64,000 bases of DNA from Falsiroseomonas frigidaquae (GTDB lineage: Bacteria; Pseudomonadota; Alphaproteobacteria; Acetobacterales; Acetobacteraceae). A model generated the notes under the pieces. The model had not been told where the DNA came from, searched no databases, and saw only the letters and a list, made by a program, of their open reading frames with translations. The position numbers were made by a program, and so were the translations under genes. The stretch covers positions 496,001-560,000 of the forward strand of contig NZ_JAAVTX010000003.1 of assembly GCF_012163145.1 (NCBI RefSeq), read 5' to 3'. Shown in pieces: positions 41,766 through 51,489 of this stretch (positions within the stretch are counted from its first letter, which is position 1; each line of letters opens with the position of its first letter).

Positions 41766-43253
41766 TCAGGGTTGCAGGGAACGAACCGCTGCAACCGCGG
41801 CCAGCCCTTGCTGCTGCGCCGCCAGCACCTGGCGCATCACCCGCCGGGCCTGCGCCGCATCCGCCAGGGCCGAACCCTCCGGCGTCACCTGCACAACCGC
41901 CAGCACCGGCTGCGCCGTACCGCCACGCAGCGCCGATTGCGCCTGCGCAGCCCGCGAGCGCAGGCCATCCCCGGCCGGGGCGCCGTCGCGCCAGGCGGCA
42001 ACCGCCACCAGCGCCGCCTGGCCGGAATCCTGCCGCACCTGCCAGGCCATGCCCGGCGCATGCACGCCGAAGGTCAGCGCCTCGTCATCCAGGGCGCCCG
42101 CGGCGGTGCGGCGGGCGGCGGCGATGGCGGACCAATTGCTGTCCGGGGCGAAGACCAGCAGCCGCGCGGTGACGAGGGTGCCGGCGCAACGCAGCGCCAG
42201 CCCGTCGGCGACACAATCCGCCACCGGCGCCAGGGCCACGTCCTGGGCCTGCGGTGGCGCCACGCCGGCATCCAGCCGCGCCGCCGCCAGCGGCCCCGTC
42301 GCCGCCAGCCCGACCACCAGGGCCGCCACCGCCACGCCACGCGCGGTCCCCACGGGATGCGGGCGCAGCGGCGCCAGCGGGTCCCGCGCCACCGGCGGCA
42401 CCGCGCCATCCTCGCGGAAGGGCAGGCCCGCCAGCACCAGCAGCAGCAGCACGGCGGAGAAGAACACCCAGCCATAGATCAGGTGGTCGGCCGCCGCGGC
42501 CTCCGCGCTGCCCAGATGGTGGCCGAGCAGGACGATGCCCAGCGCGCGGATGCCGTTCGCCAGCACCGGCACGCCCACCGCCAGCAGCATCACCATCAGC
42601 CGCCGCCCCGGGCTGCGGAACATCACCAGCGCATACAGCGCGCCGAAGGCGATCGCCGCGATCAGGAAGCGCAGCCCGGCGCAGGCCTCCGCCACCAGGA
42701 AGGTGCCGGCTGGAATCTCGATGACCAGGCCATCGGCGTAATGCGGAATTTCGAGGAAGCGCAGCCCCACGAGGATCATCCGCAGGGTCACGTCCTGCAG
42801 GAACGGCGTGGCGAATTCACCGAAAGGCACCAGGAAGATCAGGTAGGCCAGCGGGGCTGCCATCGCCAAGGCGATGCGCCAGCCCAGCGTCGCCAGCACC
42901 AGAACCCAGACCAGCCCGATGACGACGAACTGCCGGCCCTCCATGATGCCCAGTCGTTCCGCCACCAGCCAGGCCAGGGCGCCGCCCAGCGCCGGCAGCG
43001 CCAGCAGCAGGGACGGCTCCGGCCGCAGCACGCGCAGCCGGTCCCGCCGCGCCCAGCCGAGCCAGATCGCGATCGGCAGCACCAGCCAGCAATGGGTATA
43101 GGCGGCGGAGCGGTCCCAGGTGGCGACGGCCGCCACCACCTCGGCCCGGAACAGCAGGCCGAGTGCCAGCAGGCCAAGGCCAAGCGCCAGCAGCGGCAGG
43201 CCCCAGGCGCCGCGCAGGCCGAGCGCAGGCCGGGTGGGCAGGATCACATTCAT
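41766..43253 (-). CDS. xrtA: Exosortase A (XrtA) with C-terminal EpsI-like domain
   Basis: This 495-aa protein has about eight membrane helices in residues 15-290. The exosortase active-site triad is visible: Cys191 in EACAGLRF, Arg236 in NGIRALGI and His257 in DHLIYGWVFF. The C-terminal 180 residues form a periplasmic EpsI-like domain fused to the enzyme, a common XrtA arrangement. It processes PEP-CTERM proteins such as the one encoded just downstream. Its ATG overlaps the glycosyltransferase stop, and it ends a nine-gene operon. Confidence 0.92.
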   Translation of the reverse strand: MNVILPTRPALGLRGAWGLPLLALGLGLLALGLLFRAEVVAAVATWDRSAAYTHCWLVLPIAIWLGWARRDRLRVLRPEPSLLLALPALGGALAWLVAERLGIMEGRQFVVIGLVWVLVLATLGWRIALAMAAPLAYLIFLVPFGEFATPFLQDVTLRMILVGLRFLEIPHYADGLVIEIPAGTFLVAEACAGLRFLIAAIAFGALYALVMFRSPGRRLMVMLLAVGVPVLANGIRALGIVLLGHHLGSAEAAAADHLIYGWVFFSAVLLLLVLAGLPFREDGAVPPVARDPLAPLRPHPVGTARGVAVAALVVGLAATGPLAAARLDAGVAPPQAQDVALAPVADCVADGLALRCAGTLVTARLLVFAPDSNWSAIAAARRTAAGALDDEALTFGVHAPGMAWQVRQDSGQAALVAVAAWRDGAPAGDGLRSRAAQAQSALRGGTAQPVLAVVQVTPEGSALADAAQARRVMRQVLAAQQQGLAAVAAVRSLQP

Positions 43254-44467
43254 GCCGGCACCCTCTCCCGCAGCGGCAGCACTGCATCCAGGCGCCGCAG
43301 CGTGGCGCCCCAGTCATGCGCCTCCGTCACCGCCGCCCGCGCCCGCTCACCGAGGCCAGGATGCCGGCCGGCGAGCACGCCGCGCACCGCCTCCGCCATC
43401 GCCTCCGCCCCTTCGGCCACCAGGATGTCGCGGCCGGGCAGGGCCCGGACGCCTTCGAAGGCCTCCGGGCTGGCCACCACGGGGCGCGCCAGGGCCATCG
43501 CCTCCAGCACCTTGTTCTGGATGCCGCGGGCGATCCGCAGCGGCGCGACGGCGCAGGCCGCATGCGCGATCCAGGGCTGGATGCGCGGCACGGCCCCCGC
43601 GACATGCACGCCCGGCCGCGCCGCCAGCGCGCGCACGGCGGGTGCGGGATTGGCGCCGACGATGTGGAACTGCACGCCCTGCTGGTCCGCCAGGCGCGGC
43701 ATCACATGCTCCGCGAACCAGCACACCGCCTCGACATTCGGCCGGTAATCCATGGTGCCGGTGAAAACGATGGCCCGCGTGCCGGGGGCGTAGGGGCTCG
43801 TGGTGGGCTGCGCCGGGTCGAAGGCCGTCAGGTCCACGCCATTGTCCACGTGGTCAACCCGCGCGGCGGATTCCGGCGCCATGGCGCGGAACTGCGCGGC
43901 CTCGGCGGCGGAGACGAACAGGGTGCGGTCGAAGGCCGCGGCGGCGCGGCGCTCGAAGGCCAGCAGCGTCCGTGCCTCCCGCGCCCAGACCTGGCGCATC
44001 GGCGGCCGCGCATCTTCGGCATAGGCGCGCCACTTCTCGGAATCGACATCGACCATGTCGAGCACGCGCCGCATGTCCGGGTGACGCTTCCCCATGACAT
44101 AGGGCGCCATGGCGGAAGAATAGACGAAGCAGGCCTGGTGCGTGCCGGCGGCGAGATGCGCCTGCGTCCAGTCCCACAGCCCCTTCTCATGAAACCAGCC
44201 GAGGCTCAGCGGCAGGCCGGGGCGGCAGCGCAGCAGCGCCCGCAGCGCGGCCTGCCGGCGCGATCCGGTCTGCCGCGCCACGACGCTGGCGCAACGCGAT
44301 TGCAGCACAGGCAGGTGGCGCAGATCGGCCGGGTCATCCACCAGGCAGCCGAGATCCACGTCCCACTTCTCCGCCAGCCGGTCCAGCATGTGCCAGGCGC
44401 GGATCTTGTCGCCCTTGTCCGGCGGGTAGGGGATGCGGTGGCACAGGAACAGCAGGCGCGGCTTCAT
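43250..44467 (-). CDS. XrtA-locus glycosyltransferase (TIGR03087-type, GT4 fold)
   Basis: This 405-aa protein has the glycosyltransferase features of the XrtA-associated TIGR03087 family. It starts LLFLCHRIPYPPDKGDKIRAWHML. It has DMVDVDSEKW in the middle, FTGTMDYRPNVEAV at the start of the nucleotide-sugar domain, and GIQNKVLEAMALARPVV near the C-terminus. It is probably a cytoplasmic enzyme adding a sugar to the lipid-linked exopolysaccharide unit. It overlaps both neighbours (TGATG and ATGA). Confidence 0.88.
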   Translation of the reverse strand: MKPRLLFLCHRIPYPPDKGDKIRAWHMLDRLAEKWDVDLGCLVDDPADLRHLPVLQSRCASVVARQTGSRRQAALRALLRCRPGLPLSLGWFHEKGLWDWTQAHLAAGTHQACFVYSSAMAPYVMGKRHPDMRRVLDMVDVDSEKWRAYAEDARPPMRQVWAREARTLLAFERRAAAAFDRTLFVSAAEAAQFRAMAPESAARVDHVDNGVDLTAFDPAQPTTSPYAPGTRAIVFTGTMDYRPNVEAVCWFAEHVMPRLADQQGVQFHIVGANPAPAVRALAARPGVHVAGAVPRIQPWIAHAACAVAPLRIARGIQNKVLEAMALARPVVASPEAFEGVRALPGRDILVAEGAEAMAEAVRGVLAGRHPGLGERARAAVTEAHDWGATLRRLDAVLPLRERVPA

Positions 44468-45498
44468 CAGCCGAGACCCCGCACGATCTGCGGCCCGATC
44501 AGGTTCGCAACCTGCAGCGGCAGCCTGCGCCAGGCGGCAATCATCAGCTTGAACTTCGGATTGGCCGGATTGTTCTCCGCCAGCGTCGCGCCCTGGCGAA
44601 GCTGGTAGCAGTAGTGCAGCGGCTGCGCTTCGAACCCCCAGTTGCGTTTGAAGTCGAAGGCGCCTGTACCAGCCTTGCTGCGGCCGAAATCGAACATCCG
44701 CGCACCGCGTTCGGCGCCCGCGCGGCGCATCACTTCCCAGTACAGGAAGTCATTGGCCGCCAGCCCGCGCGCCTGCGGCGTGCCGCCGCCGTAATAGGGC
44801 AGCACCTCGTCGCGAAAGTGGAAGTTCAGAACGGCGGCCACCGGACGGTCCTCATGCAGCACCGTGGTCACGTCATGCTGGTCCGGGAATGCCTCGCCCA
44901 GGATGCGAAAATACTTCTCGGAGAAGACCGGCGTGCCGAGCGCATGGACCATGCGGGCATAGACATGATGCAGCCGCCGCGTATCGCGGTCGGACACGCT
45001 GGTCAGGCCGTTGGAGATGCCCTTGCGGACCATCGCGCGCTGCTTGCGCGGAATCGCCTTCATGTCCGCCTCAGCATCGCCGGTGATGGCGCGGCGGAAG
45101 GTGTGGTGCAACGCGGGGCGCTCGGCCCAGCCTTCATCCGCGGCATCGCGCCGCCGGAATTCCAGGCTCGGCACGCCGGTGCGGCGCATCAGGTCCATGG
45201 CGTGGGATTCCAGCGCAGCGGCGGCCTGCGGCGTGGCGGCCACTGGCCCGCCATAGACGCAGAACGGCGTCGAGATCAGCGCATCGCCGAACAGCAGCGT
45301 CTTCATCCGCGCCAGCGGCAGCACGCCGACGATGGCGCCATCCTGTTCCGCATAGGCGTAGTGGGTGCGGTGGCCGAAGGCACGCTCGATCACCTGCCGC
45401 CAGGGCGACAGGTGGAAGAAGGTGGCGTCCGGCGTACGGTGGACGAAATCATCCCAGGCGGCGCTGGCGCCGTCGTCCAATTCGCGGATTCGCACCAT
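44467..45498 (-). CDS. XrtA-locus FemAB-like protein
   Basis: This 343-aa protein has a FemAB/GNAT-like fold seen in the XrtA-associated FemAB family. SAWDDFVHRTPDATFFHLSPW lies near the N-terminus, AIPRKQRAMVRKGI in the middle, and FDFGRSKAGTGAFDFKRNWGF near the C-terminus. Such proteins transfer aminoacyl or acyl groups, here perhaps to the polysaccharide or its carrier. The start is the ATG at 45496-45498, two bases after the deacetylase stop. Confidence 0.88.
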   Translation of the reverse strand: MVRIRELDDGASAAWDDFVHRTPDATFFHLSPWRQVIERAFGHRTHYAYAEQDGAIVGVLPLARMKTLLFGDALISTPFCVYGGPVAATPQAAAALESHAMDLMRRTGVPSLEFRRRDAADEGWAERPALHHTFRRAITGDAEADMKAIPRKQRAMVRKGISNGLTSVSDRDTRRLHHVYARMVHALGTPVFSEKYFRILGEAFPDQHDVTTVLHEDRPVAAVLNFHFRDEVLPYYGGGTPQARGLAANDFLYWEVMRRAGAERGARMFDFGRSKAGTGAFDFKRNWGFEAQPLHYCYQLRQGATLAENNPANPKFKLMIAAWRRLPLQVANLIGPQIVRGLG

Positions 45499-45500
45499 GC

Positions 45501-46415
45501 TCACCCCGCCATCGCGCGCAGCTTGGCGGGCATGGCCGGCTCCGCCAGTTCGAGTGCGAAGACATCGGACATGCTGCCCCAGGCGAAGTCGCGCAGCAGC
45601 CGGTCCAGCCGCGCGCCCATCGTCGGCAGGCCGGTGTAGTGGCGGAAGCGGGATAGCGGCCTCGCCTGGAAGACGCGCGGCTGCTCCGGGTCCAGCTCCC
45701 ACGGGTGGAAGTAGAAGATGCCGGGGCGGGCCTCCATCTGGTTCACCCGCTGCAAGCCGGCTCGGAACAACTGGTACGGCGCCAGCCGGAACCAGCCGCC
45801 ACCGGAGCACGGCAGGGAGCGGCCAAAGGCGCGCACCGTCGTCATCGGCAGTTCCAGCACGCCATCCGGATGCGGCCGGTGCGGCCCGCGCGGCGCATCG
45901 GGCGCGCCGTACAGATCGTGCTTCACCGGGAAGATGGAGGAGGAGTAGCGGTAGCCTTCCTCCGCCAGGACCTGATGCGCCCAGGGCGTATGCGGCCCGA
46001 TCGAGAAGGTCGGCGCGCGGTAGCCACGCACGGCGACGCCGCCGGCATCCTCCAGCAGCATCCGGGCCTTGCGGATATCGGCGCGGAACGCCTCGGCGCC
46101 GATCGCATCGACGCGCTCATGCCCGTTGCCATGGCTGGCGAGTTCATGCCCCGCATCGACGATGCGCCGCACCAGCGCCGGGTAGCGCTGCGCCACCCAG
46201 CCCAGGGTGAAGAAGGTGGCCCGCACGCCGGCTTCGGCGAAGCGTTCCAGCACCTGCTCGGTATTCGCCTCGACGCGGCAGGACAGGTAGTCCCATTCGT
46301 CGCGCGGGATCGCATCGGCGAAGGCCTGGACCTGGAACCAGTCCTCGACATCCACACTCATCGCGTTGCGGATGCGGTTGCCCTCGGGCTGGGCGTTGCT
46401 GTTGTGCCAATTCAC
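45501..46415 (-). CDS. XrtA-locus polysaccharide deacetylase
   Basis: This 304-aa NodB-type deacetylase of the XrtA family has DVEDWFQVQAFAD with the catalytic and metal Asp, ASHGNGHERV with the metal-binding His pair, RGYRAPTFSIG and a C-terminal FYFHPWELDP. It would remove N-acetyl groups from the exopolysaccharide. The start is a GTG at 46415, because it overlaps the ATPase stop in a GTGA junction and has GGAGG about nine bases upstream. The alternative ATG at 46361 would drop the conserved lead-in to the catalytic Asp. Confidence 0.9.
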   Translation of the reverse strand: MNWHNSNAQPEGNRIRNAMSVDVEDWFQVQAFADAIPRDEWDYLSCRVEANTEQVLERFAEAGVRATFFTLGWVAQRYPALVRRIVDAGHELASHGNGHERVDAIGAEAFRADIRKARMLLEDAGGVAVRGYRAPTFSIGPHTPWAHQVLAEEGYRYSSSIFPVKHDLYGAPDAPRGPHRPHPDGVLELPMTTVRAFGRSLPCSGGGWFRLAPYQLFRAGLQRVNQMEARPGIFYFHPWELDPEQPRVFQARPLSRFRHYTGLPTMGARLDRLLRDFAWGSMSDVFALELAEPAMPAKLRAMAG

Positions 46416-47380
46416 CGGTGCGTCCTCCGCCCACCACCGAACAGGTCGGCCATCTGCTGGAATACCCGTTCGCGGCGCGCGGTCAGGTTCTCCAGCGCCT
46501 CGATCCGGTTCTCGATATCGCGCAGCACCACGCCGGCATCGGGCGCGGGCATGCCGAAAAGCTGGCTGTGGGCGCCGCCGCCGAGGTCTTCCTCCAGCTC
46601 GATCGCCGTCGCCTCCACCAGCGGCGCGGTCAGCACGTCGGCGCGTTCCAGCGCGGCGCCGAGCAGCACGCGGGAACACAGGCGGTTGATGCGGCGGGGG
46701 ATGCCCTCGCTGTGGCGATGCACCAGGTCCAGCGCGCCGGTGTCCCAGCGCGGATGATCCAGCCAGCCCACCGCGCGCATGCGGTGCTCGACATAGGCGT
46801 GGGTTTCCTCACGCGACAGCGCGCCGAGGTGGTAGCAGGCCAGCACGCGCTGGCGCAGCTGGTCCAGGTCCGGGCTGGCCAGCGTGCGGCGCAGCTGCGG
46901 CTGGCCGAGCAGGATGGTCTGCATCGGCGCCTGCCCGCCTTCCGTCACGTTGGACAGCATGCGCAGTTCCTCCAGCGCCGGCGGCGCCAGGCCCTGCGCC
47001 TCGTCCACGATCAGCAGGTAGCGCCGGTCGCCGTTGCGCAGCGCGGCGGAGATGCCGCGCAGCACGGCGGCCTTGTTGCCCTCCGGCTCCGCGCCGAAGG
47101 CATCCGCCACCAGCCGCAGCAGGTCGTCGCCCGCCACCTGCGTGGTGGAGACGCGCGCCACCGCGAAGCCGGTCGGGTCGAGCTGGCTGCACAGCCGCTC
47201 CACCAGCGTGGTCTTGCCGGCGCCGACCTCCCCGGTCACCACGACGAAGCCCTCGCGCTGCGCAATGCCGTACAGCAGGTGCGCATAGGCACGCGCATGC
47301 ACGGAGCTCTCGTAGAACAGCCTGGCATCCGGTGTCATCTGGAACGGATGCGCTCGGAAACCGTAGATCTCGCCTAGCAT
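46412..47380 (-). CDS. XrtA-locus ExeA-like ATPase
   Basis: This 322-aa AAA-type ATPase of the XrtA-associated family starts MLGEIYGFRAHPFQMTPD, typical of ExeA relatives. It has Walker A TGEVGAGKTT (about 48-57), Walker B LLIVDEAQGL and a sensor region GQPQLRRTL. A C-terminal extension of about 60 residues includes a predicted coiled segment (DIENRIEALENLTARR). It is probably a cytoplasmic energy-coupling or regulatory subunit of export. Confidence 0.9.
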   Translation of the reverse strand: MLGEIYGFRAHPFQMTPDARLFYESSVHARAYAHLLYGIAQREGFVVVTGEVGAGKTTLVERLCSQLDPTGFAVARVSTTQVAGDDLLRLVADAFGAEPEGNKAAVLRGISAALRNGDRRYLLIVDEAQGLAPPALEELRMLSNVTEGGQAPMQTILLGQPQLRRTLASPDLDQLRQRVLACYHLGALSREETHAYVEHRMRAVGWLDHPRWDTGALDLVHRHSEGIPRRINRLCSRVLLGAALERADVLTAPLVEATAIELEEDLGGGAHSQLFGMPAPDAGVVLRDIENRIEALENLTARRERVFQQMADLFGGGRRTHR

Positions 47381-47389
47381 CGCGGGCTC

Positions 47390-49084
47390 CTAGAAGGTTT
47401 GGCGCAAGCCGATGAGAATGAAGTTCTGCGTCGAGGTGCCGCTGCCGCTCACCTGTTCCCGCCGGCTGCTGGCCAATTGCAGCGTGACGGAGGTGTTCTC
47501 CCGCAGCTCATGCACGAAGGTCAGGCTCGCGCTCATCACGGTGCCGTCGTTGTTCAGGTCGCTGCTGGTGCGGCCGTATTGGAGGAAGCCGATGGCATTG
47601 GTGCGCGGCGTCAGCGCATGCGACCAGGTGAAGCCGGCGGAGGTGCCACGCTGGCCGAAGCTCCTGCCGCCCGCGGCGACGGAAACCGGCGTGCGCTCCT
47701 CCCGCGTCACGGTCAGGGCGAAGGTGTCCCGCGGCCAGGTCTGCACGATGGCGGCGGAGGCACTTTTCACCCGCACCAGGCTGGTCTGGCTGCCCAGGAA
47801 GGACCCGCTGAACGGCCGTATCACCGGCAGGCCGGTGGACAGGTCGATCGGGTTGCCGAACTGGTCGAGCGACGTGGCCGAAAGCAGGTCCGCCGCCTCC
47901 AGCGCACCGGTGCTCAGCGTCTCCGCATAGCGGCCCGAGATCCGCGTGCGGCCACCGACATCAAAGCCCCCATCGAAGGAGAAGGAATTGAAGCCGTTGC
48001 GCCGCCCATAGCGGACGGTCATCTGGCTGGTGTCGGAGAAGTCGAAGCGCGCACCGACCGACCAGATCGGCTCGTCGATATCGATGCCCGGCGTGCCGGC
48101 GAAGCGCTGCTGCTCGTAGCCGCCCTGCAGCAGCACCGAGAAGCCGCGCAGGATGGCATAGCGCGCCTCGACCGAGCCGAGGCGGCGATAGGCGCCGTCC
48201 AGCACGCCGTCGCCGATGTAGGAAGTGGCCTCCAGCCGCCCCTCCATCGCCAGCCGGCCGAAATCCGGCCCGGTCCGCACCACCGCATAACCCTCATGCG
48301 CGGTGAAGGACTGCGCCGCGGTGCCACCCTGCACGCCGGGCGTCGAAAGGCCCGGCTGCAACGCCAGCACCGGGTCGTCGCCGCTCTGGTCGACATACTG
48401 GAAGGCGTAGCCGATCTGCGCCGTTGCGGTATCGCCGAAGCGGTGCACGATGTAGGGCGAGACCTGGAAGCTGGTGGTCTGCAGCCGGTCGCGGTCGTTG
48501 GTGACGATATTGCCCTCGGGCGCGAAGCCGCCGGCAATGCTCTGCACCGAGGATGCGCCACGCACATCGAGAAACACCGTCCCCGGCACCACGCTGAGCA
48601 GCGCCTGGCCGTTGAAGTTCTGGTCGATGCGATCCTGGTCGCCATTCTCCGCATGGAAGCGGGCACTCGGCGTGTAGCTCAGCACGCCCTGCAGCCGCGC
48701 AGTGTCTGCGGACACCAGCACGCCGGGCGTGATGGTGGTGAAGACGTCGCCGCTTTTCCGGTTGGGGCTGTTGAACAGATTGTCCGTCGCCACCGCCTGC
48801 ACCGACAGGCTCGGCACGATGGTCCACGGACGACCGGAGGGGGCCGTCTCCGTCGGCGGCGCGCCGGTGACGGGAAAGCCGAACTGGCCGATGCGGATCG
48901 GCGGCGCGGTCGAGGGCACAACCTCCGTCCCCCGCGCAGCCGCGCTCTCGGCCTGCGCCGCGGCGCGGACGGAGGGAAGGGAGCCGGGGCCGGTGGAGCC
49001 GGGCAGCGGCGGGCTGGCGGCAATCGCCGGCCCCGCGGCCACCGCCAGCGCCATGGCGGCGCCGCGCAGGATCATGTCAGCCAT
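47390..49084 (-). CDS. XrtA-locus outer-membrane beta-barrel protein (TIGR03016-type)
   Basis: This 564-aa protein has a signal peptide (MILRGAAMALAVAAGPAIAA), a low-complexity linker, and then about 450 residues of alternating strands that end in the aromatic residue F of GLRQTF, as outer-membrane barrels do. It matches the XrtA-system barrel family that replaces a classical export porin or anchors the polymer. Two starts are possible, at 49084 (MADMILRG, chosen) and 49075. Either overlaps or abuts the upstream stop at 49077. Confidence 0.82.
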   Translation of the reverse strand: MADMILRGAAMALAVAAGPAIAASPPLPGSTGPGSLPSVRAAAQAESAAARGTEVVPSTAPPIRIGQFGFPVTGAPPTETAPSGRPWTIVPSLSVQAVATDNLFNSPNRKSGDVFTTITPGVLVSADTARLQGVLSYTPSARFHAENGDQDRIDQNFNGQALLSVVPGTVFLDVRGASSVQSIAGGFAPEGNIVTNDRDRLQTTSFQVSPYIVHRFGDTATAQIGYAFQYVDQSGDDPVLALQPGLSTPGVQGGTAAQSFTAHEGYAVVRTGPDFGRLAMEGRLEATSYIGDGVLDGAYRRLGSVEARYAILRGFSVLLQGGYEQQRFAGTPGIDIDEPIWSVGARFDFSDTSQMTVRYGRRNGFNSFSFDGGFDVGGRTRISGRYAETLSTGALEAADLLSATSLDQFGNPIDLSTGLPVIRPFSGSFLGSQTSLVRVKSASAAIVQTWPRDTFALTVTREERTPVSVAAGGRSFGQRGTSAGFTWSHALTPRTNAIGFLQYGRTSSDLNNDGTVMSASLTFVHELRENTSVTLQLASSRREQVSGSGTSTQNFILIGLRQTF

Positions 49085-49991
49085 CGGCGGTCGCCGCGGG
49101 ATCGCCAAAGCTGTCATCACTGCTCATCCGGCTCTGGTTCAGCATGAGCTGAAGCACCGGGCAGGCCTCCAGTACATCCAGCGCGGCTTCCACCGCATCG
49201 CGCGGCGTCTGCTCGGCGCGCACCACCAGCAGCACCTGCCCGACCATCGCGGCCAGTGTCGGTGCGTCGCTGGAGGACAGCGCCGCAGGCGTGTCCAGCA
49301 GCACCACGTGCCGCGGCAGCGCCACCGCCACCGCCCGCAGCGCGGCGGCCAGGGCCGCGCTGCTCGGCGCCGCCTGGCCGGGCTGGCGCGCGCCGTAGGG
49401 CAGCACGGAAAGGCCGGTGATGGCGGTGGTCCGCAGCAGCAGCGAAACCGGCTGCGCGGGGTCCTGCGCCAGCGCCCGCAGGCCCGGCGCATCCGCCAGG
49501 CCGAGCCGCTGCGAAACCCCGCCATCGACATCGACCAGCAGCACCGGCTGCCCGGTGCCTGCGGCCAGGCTGGCGGCGAGGTTCAGCGCCATGAAGCTCT
49601 TGCCCTCCTCCGCCTTGGCGCTGGTCAGCATCACCAGCTGGCGGCAGGTGGTGGCGTTGCGCGCCGCATCGACGGGCGGCATGGCGCGCAGCACCTGGTT
49701 CTGGATCAGCGCCAGCTCCTCCGCCAACCGCGTGCGGGCTTCCGCCTGCGGCTCGAAGGCCAGCCCCGCATCGCGCAGCGCCTGCATGTCCACCGCCGGC
49801 GGCGGCGCCACCGGCGCCTGCGCGAAGCTCTCCGCATTGCGCGACACCTCCCGCAACGGCGCCTGGCTGGTGGAGGCCAGCCCCGGCGGGGCCAGCGTGT
49901 CCGGCGCCAGGGTCTCCACCCCGCGCAACGGACCCATCGCAGCCACCGCGCGCTCAGCGAGGTGGGTGCGCGGTGCGCTCATTCCGGTCAT
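49077..49991 (-). CDS. XrtA-locus autokinase-like P-loop ATPase
   Basis: This 304-aa protein has the BY-kinase (CpsD/Wzc C-terminal) ATPase fold of the XrtA family. Walker A is SAKAEEGKS, Walker A' VLLVDVDGG and Walker B VVLLDTPAALSSSDA. The usual Tyr-rich C-terminal tail is missing: the protein ends DDSFGDPAATADG and has almost no tyrosine. It probably regulates chain length through ATP-dependent contact with the membrane partner rather than through a Tyr cluster. It overlaps the chain-length gene (ATGA). Confidence 0.85.
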   Translation of the reverse strand: MTGMSAPRTHLAERAVAAMGPLRGVETLAPDTLAPPGLASTSQAPLREVSRNAESFAQAPVAPPPAVDMQALRDAGLAFEPQAEARTRLAEELALIQNQVLRAMPPVDAARNATTCRQLVMLTSAKAEEGKSFMALNLAASLAAGTGQPVLLVDVDGGVSQRLGLADAPGLRALAQDPAQPVSLLLRTTAITGLSVLPYGARQPGQAAPSSAALAAALRAVAVALPRHVVLLDTPAALSSSDAPTLAAMVGQVLLVVRAEQTPRDAVEAALDVLEACPVLQLMLNQSRMSSDDSFGDPAATADG

Positions 49992-51487
49992 GCCAGCAGC
50001 ATCCTTGCAATGAGGCGGGGCGCATCCGCGAGCACGGCGCCGAAGGCGACGAACAACAAGGCCAGGCCACCGGCAAAGCCGATGCCGGACAACACCGCAC
50101 CGCGACGCGGCGGGGCGGAGACGGCACCCAGCACAGGAAGACCGATGCGGCGCAGGTCGGCCAGCGTGTAGAAGCTGCGGTCGAACTGCATCAGCAACAG
50201 CACCAGCCCGACCCCGGCGCCGAGGCCCACCACCAGCACGCCGGCCGAGAGCAGCAGGCGGTTCGGCGCCACCGGCTGCGCCGGCACCGTCGGCGGGTCC
50301 ACCACCTCCAGCTGCACACGATCGGAACTATCGCGCGCCGCGCCGGCGAGTTGCAGCGATTCCCGCCGCGCCAGCAGTTCATCATAATTGCGGCGCAACA
50401 CCGTGTAGTCGCGGTCCAGGTTCTGGAACTGCGCCTGCACCTGCGGAGCACTGCGGGCGATCTCGTCCAGGCGCTCGACCTCCGCCAGGCCCTCGCGTTC
50501 CTGGCGTTCCAGCGAGGCGATCTGCGATTCGGCATCGACCAGCCGCACCCGCAGCAACTCCAGCGCCTGGTTCAGCGGCTGTGCCGCCGCAGTGCGCGTG
50601 CCGCCACCGCCACCGCCGGCGGCGCGGGCCGCATTCACCTCGCCCATCGCGGCGCGGACATCGGGGTGCGCGTCGGTGTAGCGCAGCCGCAGCGCCGCCA
50701 GGGCGCGTTGCGCCTCCGCCAGGCGCGGATTGCCGCCGCCGGTGACGACCGGCGCGGGCGCATCCGCCATCTCATCGAGCTGCTGCTGTGTCAGGTCGCG
50801 GCGGCGCCGCGCATCGATCAGCTCGCCCTGCACCTGGGTCAGGCGTGCCCGCGCGGATTCGAGGCGGGAGGAACCGCCGAGCGCATCGGATGGCAGGATA
50901 TCCAGGTAGCGCGCGCGGAAATCGGCGCGCCGGCTTTCCGCCTGGCGAAGCTGCACCTCATAGGATGCGATCTGCTGCGAGACGAAGCTGCGCGCATTGT
51001 CCATCTGCTGGCGGTCGGTGACGGTCGCCGCTTCCATGAACAGGTTCAGCGCCGTCGCCACCACATCATGTGCCAGCCGCGGGTCGCGGTCCTGGAACTC
51101 GATGGTGAACAGGTTGCGCGTCTGCGTGCGGATGCGGATGTCGCGCGCCAGGCGGTTGAGCATCTGCTCGCGGCTGACCGCATCCTGCACCTGCGCCTCG
51201 AGCCGCGTGCGGGCGATGATCTTCTCCAGGTTGGGGCGCGACAGCAGCGTGCGCTGCAGCGTCTCCACCTGGCTGGCCGGGGAGCTGTCGATGGCGATGC
51301 CGCGCAGCAGCAGGCCGAGGATGGCATCCGCATCGGCATAGATGCGCGTGGTGGCGGCGTACTGGTTCGGGATCAGCGTGACCCCGGCCCAGCCGCCGAG
51401 GCACACCACCCAGGCCAGCGCCAGCGCACGCCACCGATGCCGTGCGCCGGCGGCCAGGACGCGGCGGAGCAGCCCGTGCAGGTCCAT
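49988..51487 (-). CDS. XrtA-locus polysaccharide chain-length determinant (Wzz/GumC-type)
   Basis: This 499-aa polysaccharide copolymerase has a first membrane helix (about 20-40), a large periplasmic part with long coiled-coil helices (about 150-400) and a second membrane helix (about 415-440), followed by two more hydrophobic segments near the end. PNQYAATTRIYADAD after helix 1 and PTVPAQPVAPNR before helix 2 are typical. It sets polymer length together with the ATPase encoded next. Confidence 0.9.
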   Translation of the reverse strand: MDLHGLLRRVLAAGARHRWRALALAWVVCLGGWAGVTLIPNQYAATTRIYADADAILGLLLRGIAIDSSPASQVETLQRTLLSRPNLEKIIARTRLEAQVQDAVSREQMLNRLARDIRIRTQTRNLFTIEFQDRDPRLAHDVVATALNLFMEAATVTDRQQMDNARSFVSQQIASYEVQLRQAESRRADFRARYLDILPSDALGGSSRLESARARLTQVQGELIDARRRRDLTQQQLDEMADAPAPVVTGGGNPRLAEAQRALAALRLRYTDAHPDVRAAMGEVNAARAAGGGGGGTRTAAAQPLNQALELLRVRLVDAESQIASLERQEREGLAEVERLDEIARSAPQVQAQFQNLDRDYTVLRRNYDELLARRESLQLAGAARDSSDRVQLEVVDPPTVPAQPVAPNRLLLSAGVLVVGLGAGVGLVLLLMQFDRSFYTLADLRRIGLPVLGAVSAPPRRGAVLSGIGFAGGLALLFVAFGAVLADAPRLIARMLLA

Positions 51488-51489
51488 GG

